A stretch of DNA of 64,000 bases from Phenylobacterium sp. (GTDB lineage: Bacteria; Pseudomonadota; Alphaproteobacteria; Caulobacterales; Caulobacteraceae). Below are positions 60,569 to 64,000 of the stretch, piece by piece. The stretch spans positions 62,001 to 126,000 of the forward strand of contig NZ_SSMX01000053.1 of the NCBI RefSeq assembly GCF_004799515.1, in the 5' to 3' direction. The stretch's first letter is position 1; each line of letters begins with the position of its first letter. The notes under the pieces are model-generated. The model saw only the letters and a program-made list of their open reading frames with translations. It made no database searches and had not been told where the DNA came from. The position numbers and the translations under genes are program-made.

Positions 60569-61375
60569 ATGCCGTACACGATCGATCAGAGCTCCCGGCG
60601 CGCTGTCCTGACCGGCGCCGGACTTCTGGCGCTAGGCGCCCTGCCCGCCTGGGCGGCCGAGGCGGCTGCGCCTTCGGTCGCCGCCGCCGCCGATCTCAGC
60701 TCCGCCCTGCCGGAGCTCGCCAGCCTCTTCACGAAGCAGACCGGCAAGTCGGTGAACCTGATCTTCGGGTCGTCCGGCGCCTTCACCCAGCAGATCCTGA
60801 ACGGGGCGCCCTTCGAGGTCTTCCTCTCCGCCGACGAAAGCTATGTCGACAAGCTGGCCGCCGCCGGCAAGACCGAGGGCCCGGGCGTGCTCTACGCCCT
60901 GGGCCGGATCGGCCTCTTCCTGCCCAAGGGCTCGACGATCGCGCCGGGCGGCGACCTCAAGGGCTTGGCGTCGGCCCTCCGCGATGGCCGCCTGACGCGG
61001 TTCGCCATCGCCAACCCCGACCACGCCCCCTACGGCCGCGCGGCCAAGGAGGCCCTGACCAAGGCGGGGCTCTGGGCGGCGATCGAACCGCATCTGGTGC
61101 TGGGCGAGAACGTCGCCCAGGCGACCCAGTTCGCGACCTCCGGCTCGACCCAGGGCGGCATCATCCCGCAATCCCTGGCCCTGACGCCCCAGGTGCAGGC
61201 GGCGGGCAGCTTCGCGCTGATCCCGGCCGATCTGCACGGCCCGTTGCGCCAGCGCGCGGTGCTGCTCAAGGGCGCCGGCGCGACGGCGCGCGCCTTCTTC
61301 GCCTTCCTGCAGACCCCGCCCGCACAGGCGGTCTTCAAGCGCTACGGCTTCGCCCAGCCCACCGGGAAGGACTGA
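60569..61375 (+). CDS. modA: Molybdate ABC transporter substrate-binding protein ModA
   Basis: This 268-residue periplasmic protein binds molybdate. A signal peptide with an SRRAVLTGAG start ends near AWA-A. The mature part shows VAAAADLSSALPELA, LIFGSSGAFTQQIL and ALAIANPDHAPYG-like ligand loops of ModA. ATG 60569 is preceded by GGGAG. It opens the modABC set, with modB 9 bp downstream. Confidence 0.93.
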   Translation: MPYTIDQSSRRAVLTGAGLLALGALPAWAAEAAAPSVAAAADLSSALPELASLFTKQTGKSVNLIFGSSGAFTQQILNGAPFEVFLSADESYVDKLAAAGKTEGPGVLYALGRIGLFLPKGSTIAPGGDLKGLASALRDGRLTRFAIANPDHAPYGRAAKEALTKAGLWAAIEPHLVLGENVAQATQFATSGSTQGGIIPQSLALTPQVQAAGSFALIPADLHGPLRQRAVLLKGAGATARAFFAFLQTPPAQAVFKRYGFAQPTGKD

Positions 61376-61384
61376 GGCCGGGCC

Positions 61385-62056
61385 GTGATCGACTGGACGG
61401 CCTTCGGCGTCTCCCTGAAGCTTGCCGCCCTGACGGCCGCGATCCTGCTGCCCGCTGGCCTTGGCCTGGCGCGTGTGCTGGCGTTCCGGGTCCGGACCGG
61501 CAAGGCGTTGCTGGAAGCGCTCATCGCCCTGCCGCTCGTCCTGCCGCCGACGGTCCTGGGCTTCTATCTGCTGGTCAGCTTCGGCGACGCCTCGCCGCTC
61601 GGGCGGCTCTGGACCGCCCTGTTTGGTCACCCCCTCGCTTTCAGCTTCAGCGGCCTGCTCGCCGCCTCGGTCATCGTCAACCTGCCCTTCGCCGTTCAGC
61701 CCATGCAGCGCGCGCTCGAAGCCCTGCCGCCCGACGTCCGTGAAGCCGCCTGGGTGAGCGGGCTGTCGCCTTGGCGGACCTTCCTGCGCATCGAGCTGCC
61801 GCTCGCCTGGCCAGGCGTGCTTTCGGCCTTCGCACTGACCTTCGCCCACACCATGGGGGAGTTCGGCGTGGTGCTGATGGTGGGCGGCAATATCCCTGGC
61901 CAGACCCGCACCGCGGCTCTCGCCATCTACGACCGCACCCAGGCCTTCGACACCGCGGCGGCCGGCGCCATGTCGGCCCTGCTGCTGGCGCTCTCCATCG
62001 CAGCGATCGCCGTCGTCTACGGCTTGACCGGACGCACGGGGCGGCGGCATGCCTGA
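61385..62056 (+). CDS. modB: Molybdate ABC transporter permease ModB
   Basis: This 223-residue permease has five or six hydrophobic helices. The EAA loop that docks with the ATPase is in EAAWVSGLSPWRTFLRIELP. ALIALPLVLPPTVLGFYLL and FAHTMGEFGVVLMVGGNIPG are typical of ModB. The start is GTG 61385 and the end overlaps modC by 8 bp. Confidence 0.93.
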   Translation: MIDWTAFGVSLKLAALTAAILLPAGLGLARVLAFRVRTGKALLEALIALPLVLPPTVLGFYLLVSFGDASPLGRLWTALFGHPLAFSFSGLLAASVIVNLPFAVQPMQRALEALPPDVREAAWVSGLSPWRTFLRIELPLAWPGVLSAFALTFAHTMGEFGVVLMVGGNIPGQTRTAALAIYDRTQAFDTAAAGAMSALLLALSIAAIAVVYGLTGRTGRRHA

Positions 62057-62774
62057 TCCGCCGGGCCTGACCGTCGCGCTGCGCCAGGGCGGGCCGATCC
62101 CGCTGGATGCCGCGTTCGACTGCGCGCCCGGCGAGCTGATCGCCCTCGTCGGTCCTTCCGGCGCCGGCAAGACCACCCTGCTGCGCAGCATCGCGGGCCT
62201 CTACCGCCCGGCCCGGGCGCTCATCCGCTGCGGCGGCGAGGTCTGGTCGGACCCAGACGCCCACCTCTGGCGGCCGCCGCATAGGCGGCGGGTGGGGTTG
62301 GTCTTCCAGTCCTACGCCCTCTTCCCGCATCTGACCGCGCTCGCCAACGTCGAGGCGGCGATGAGCGGCAGGCCGGCCGGCGATCGGCGCGCCGAGGCCC
62401 TGGCGCTGCTGGGGCGCGTCGATCTCAGCGACGTCGCCCACCGCACGCCGGGCCAGCTATCCGGCGGCCAGCAGCAAAGGGTGGCGCTGGCCCGGGCCAT
62501 GGCCCGCGATCCACAGGTGCTGCTCCTCGATGAGCCCCTGTCCGCCGTCGACCGGCGCACGCGGCGCAAGCTGCGTGAGGTGCTGACGTCGATCCGCACC
62601 GTCTCGCGGGCGCCGGTGATCCTGGTCACCCACGACCTGGACGAAGCCGCGGACCTGGCCAGCCGGCTGATCGTCATCGACCGGGGCGAGCTCCTGCAGG
62701 TCGGCGCGCCGTCGGAGGTCCTGGCCGCGCCGGCCTCCGACCGGGTGCGGGCGGCCCTGGACCTCGAACCCTAG
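62049..62774 (+). CDS. modC: Molybdate ABC transporter ATP-binding protein ModC
   Basis: This is a 241-residue ATPase: Walker A GPSGAGKTT, Q-loop FQSYALFPHL, signature LSGGQQQRVALARA, Walker B VLLLDEPLSAVD and H-loop VTHDLDEA. It lacks the C-terminal Mop domain found in many ModC proteins and is short for the family, so molybdate feedback would rest on ModE. The end overlaps the convergent piuC-like gene by 4 bp. Confidence 0.93.
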   Translation: MPDPPGLTVALRQGGPIPLDAAFDCAPGELIALVGPSGAGKTTLLRSIAGLYRPARALIRCGGEVWSDPDAHLWRPPHRRRVGLVFQSYALFPHLTALANVEAAMSGRPAGDRRAEALALLGRVDLSDVAHRTPGQLSGGQQQRVALARAMARDPQVLLLDEPLSAVDRRTRRKLREVLTSIRTVSRAPVILVTHDLDEAADLASRLIVIDRGELLQVGAPSEVLAAPASDRVRAALDLEP

Positions 62775-63451
62775 ACGTCGGCCCAGCGGCGCATCAGCCG
62801 GTGGTAGAGGTTGGTGAGCGACAGGCGCGCGGCGTCCGTCTCGCCCCCGGCCGGCAGGCGCTGGATCGCCGCGTCGAGCTCGAACAGCGACTGGCGGTCG
62901 GCGTGGTCGCGCACCAGGCTCTGGATCCAGGTGAAGGCCGCCAGCCGCTCGCCGCGCGTCACCGGCGTGACCTCATGGATGGTGTCGGCCGGATAGAGGA
63001 TGGCGTCGCCGGCCGGCAGCTTGACGGCGCGCCCGCCCAGCAGGTCCTCGATCACCAGCTCGCCGCCGTCGTAGTCGGCCGGGTCGCTCAGCAGCACGGT
63101 GAGGGAAAGGTCGGTGCGCAGGCGCCGGTCGGTCCCGTCGATCGGCCGGATCGAGCCGTCGACGTGCGGGCCGTAGTGACCCCCGCCGGCGTAGCGGTTG
63201 AAGAGCGGCGGCAGGATCTGCGCCGGCAGGGCCGCCGACACGAACATCGGGTTCCGCTCCAGGCGCATGCGGACCAGGGTCCCCAGGCGCACGGCCGAAG
63301 GGTCCTGCCAGTGCAGCTGGGCGTTGTGCTTCACCGGCGCCGACAGGTGTCCGGCGGTGCCGCGCCCATCGACCCACGCGGCCTCGCCGAGCGCGGCGCG
63401 GACTTCGGCCAGGTCCGCCGGGCTCAGGACCTCCGGGAGGTGCAGCAGCAT
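62771..63451 (-). CDS. PiuC/PKHD-type Fe(II)/2-oxoglutarate hydroxylase
   Basis: This 226-residue dioxygenase has the prolyl-4-hydroxylase-like core with the iron triad: His and Asp in HYGPHVDGSI, distal His in DTIHEVTPVTRGERLA and the oxoglutarate Arg in that segment. Start MLLHLPEVLSPADLAEVR is the PiuC/YbiX form. Such genes are cotranscribed with catecholate siderophore receptors, as here: the receptor gene is 9 bp upstream. It acts in iron uptake; its substrate is not established. Confidence 0.93.
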   Translation of the reverse strand: MLLHLPEVLSPADLAEVRAALGEAAWVDGRGTAGHLSAPVKHNAQLHWQDPSAVRLGTLVRMRLERNPMFVSAALPAQILPPLFNRYAGGGHYGPHVDGSIRPIDGTDRRLRTDLSLTVLLSDPADYDGGELVIEDLLGGRAVKLPAGDAILYPADTIHEVTPVTRGERLAAFTWIQSLVRDHADRQSLFELDAAIQRLPAGGETDAARLSLTNLYHRLMRRWADV

Positions 63452-63460
63452 GCCCGAAGG

Positions 63461-64000
63461 CTAGCCGGTGTAGGCCACGGTGAACAGCGCGGTGCGGCCT
63501 TCGCCGGGGATCACGTGGAAGCCGTGGATCTGGTCGTAGTAGAACTTGTCGGTCAGGTTGTTGACGTTGACCTGCAGCCGGATGTGCGGCGTCACCTGCC
63601 ACTTGGCCATTGCGTCGAGGGTCGTGTAGCCCGGCACGCTGGTGAAGGGCGTGGTGGTCAGCGAGGCGTAGCGCTGCGACAGGTAGTTGAGCCCGCCGCC
63701 CACCTGGATGTTCATCGGCAGCTGATAGGTGGTCCAGAGCGCGACGCTGTCGTCCGGCGCGTTGAACAGCGGCGAGCCCAGGGGCGGCCCGCCGGTCACG
63801 GTCTTGATCGTCTCGCCGTGCAGGTGGGTGTAGCTGGCGGTCACCTGCCAGTCGTCGGTGACCTTGCCGACGAGTTCGATCTCGCCGCCGTCGACCCGCT
63901 GGTCGCCCGCCAGGATGTTGAAGGCGGTGTTGGCCGGGTCCGGTTCGCGGGCGTTGGTCTTCTCTTCGCGGAAGATGGCGGCCTGCAGCTGCAGGCGGCT
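63461..64000 (-). CDS. TonB-dependent siderophore receptor, C-terminal part
   Basis: The gene runs off the window edge, so only the last 179 residues are seen. Beta-strand repeats with alternating aromatic residues (VTASYTHLHGETIKT, YTTLDAMAKWQVTPHIRLQVNVNNLTDKFYYD) match the barrel end of Fiu/BfrA-like receptors. NLTDKFYYDQ is the conserved TonB-receptor NLxDxxY motif. It imports an Fe-siderophore across the outer membrane. The piuC-like gene follows 9 bp downstream. Confidence 0.88.
   Translation of the reverse strand, partial: SRLQLQAAIFREEKTNAREPDPANTAFNILAGDQRVDGGEIELVGKVTDDWQVTASYTHLHGETIKTVTGGPPLGSPLFNAPDDSVALWTTYQLPMNIQVGGGLNYLSQRYASLTTTPFTSVPGYTTLDAMAKWQVTPHIRLQVNVNNLTDKFYYDQIHGFHVIPGEGRTALFTVAYTG

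Overview
The window is high-GC, gene-dense DNA from an alphaproteobacterium, most likely a member of the Caulobacterales (Caulobacter/Phenylobacterium-like). The main evidence is the tolC-popZ-valS gene order with a textbook PopZ, a CtrA-type response regulator, a canonical CtrA box (TTAA-N7-TTAA), SOS boxes of the alphaproteobacterial form GTTC-N7-GTTC, and a PEPxxWA-CTERM protein. These assignments come from reading the sequence; no database was searched.

Positions 1-24.7 kb are mostly housekeeping and general metabolism: a truncated MDR dehydrogenase, a TPR-methyltransferase, a uracil-DNA glycosylase variant, a lytic transglycosylase, an SMP-30-like protein, a divergent SOS-controlled pair (ABC-type ATPase and SplB-like radical SAM protein), 23S rRNA methyltransferases (TrmA/RlmD family and TlyA), an acyl-CoA synthetase, an AraC regulator facing a PEP-CTERM protein, an S10 peptidase, a GST, a membrane protein, then valS, popZ, tolC and a PCMT-like gene. 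A tRNA-Cys follows at 24.9 kb.

Positions 25-39.4 kb hold a probable cobalamin-salvage operon (DUF71 ATPase, BtuF-like protein, FAD protein), a signalling cluster (FixL-FixJ, a bare histidine kinase, a receiver-only protein and a CtrA paralogue), a 50-residue membrane protein, a WYL regulator, an acyl-CoA dehydrogenase/phosphotransferase locus, an Mpl-like Mur ligase, a candidate CtrA-controlled small RNA and tRNA-Asn.

Positions 39.6-62.8 kb form a long molybdenum/selenium block. It contains mobA and fdhD, a formate dehydrogenase operon whose catalytic subunit reads an in-frame UGA as selenocysteine, fdhE, the selenocysteine machinery selA-selB-selC (tRNA-Sec), a sulfite-oxidase-fold molybdoenzyme with its cytochrome b, a ModE regulator, XdhC- and MocA-like maturation factors, an isoquinoline-oxidoreductase-type molybdoenzyme, moaD-moaE-moaB-moaC-moeA and the molybdate transporter modABC. 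Together they cover molybdate uptake, cofactor synthesis and insertion, selenocysteine decoding and three molybdoenzymes. selD and moaA are not in the window. The block starts just after tRNA-Asn, which raises the possibility of island insertion. The last 1.2 kb are a PiuC-type hydroxylase and the end of a TonB-dependent siderophore receptor.
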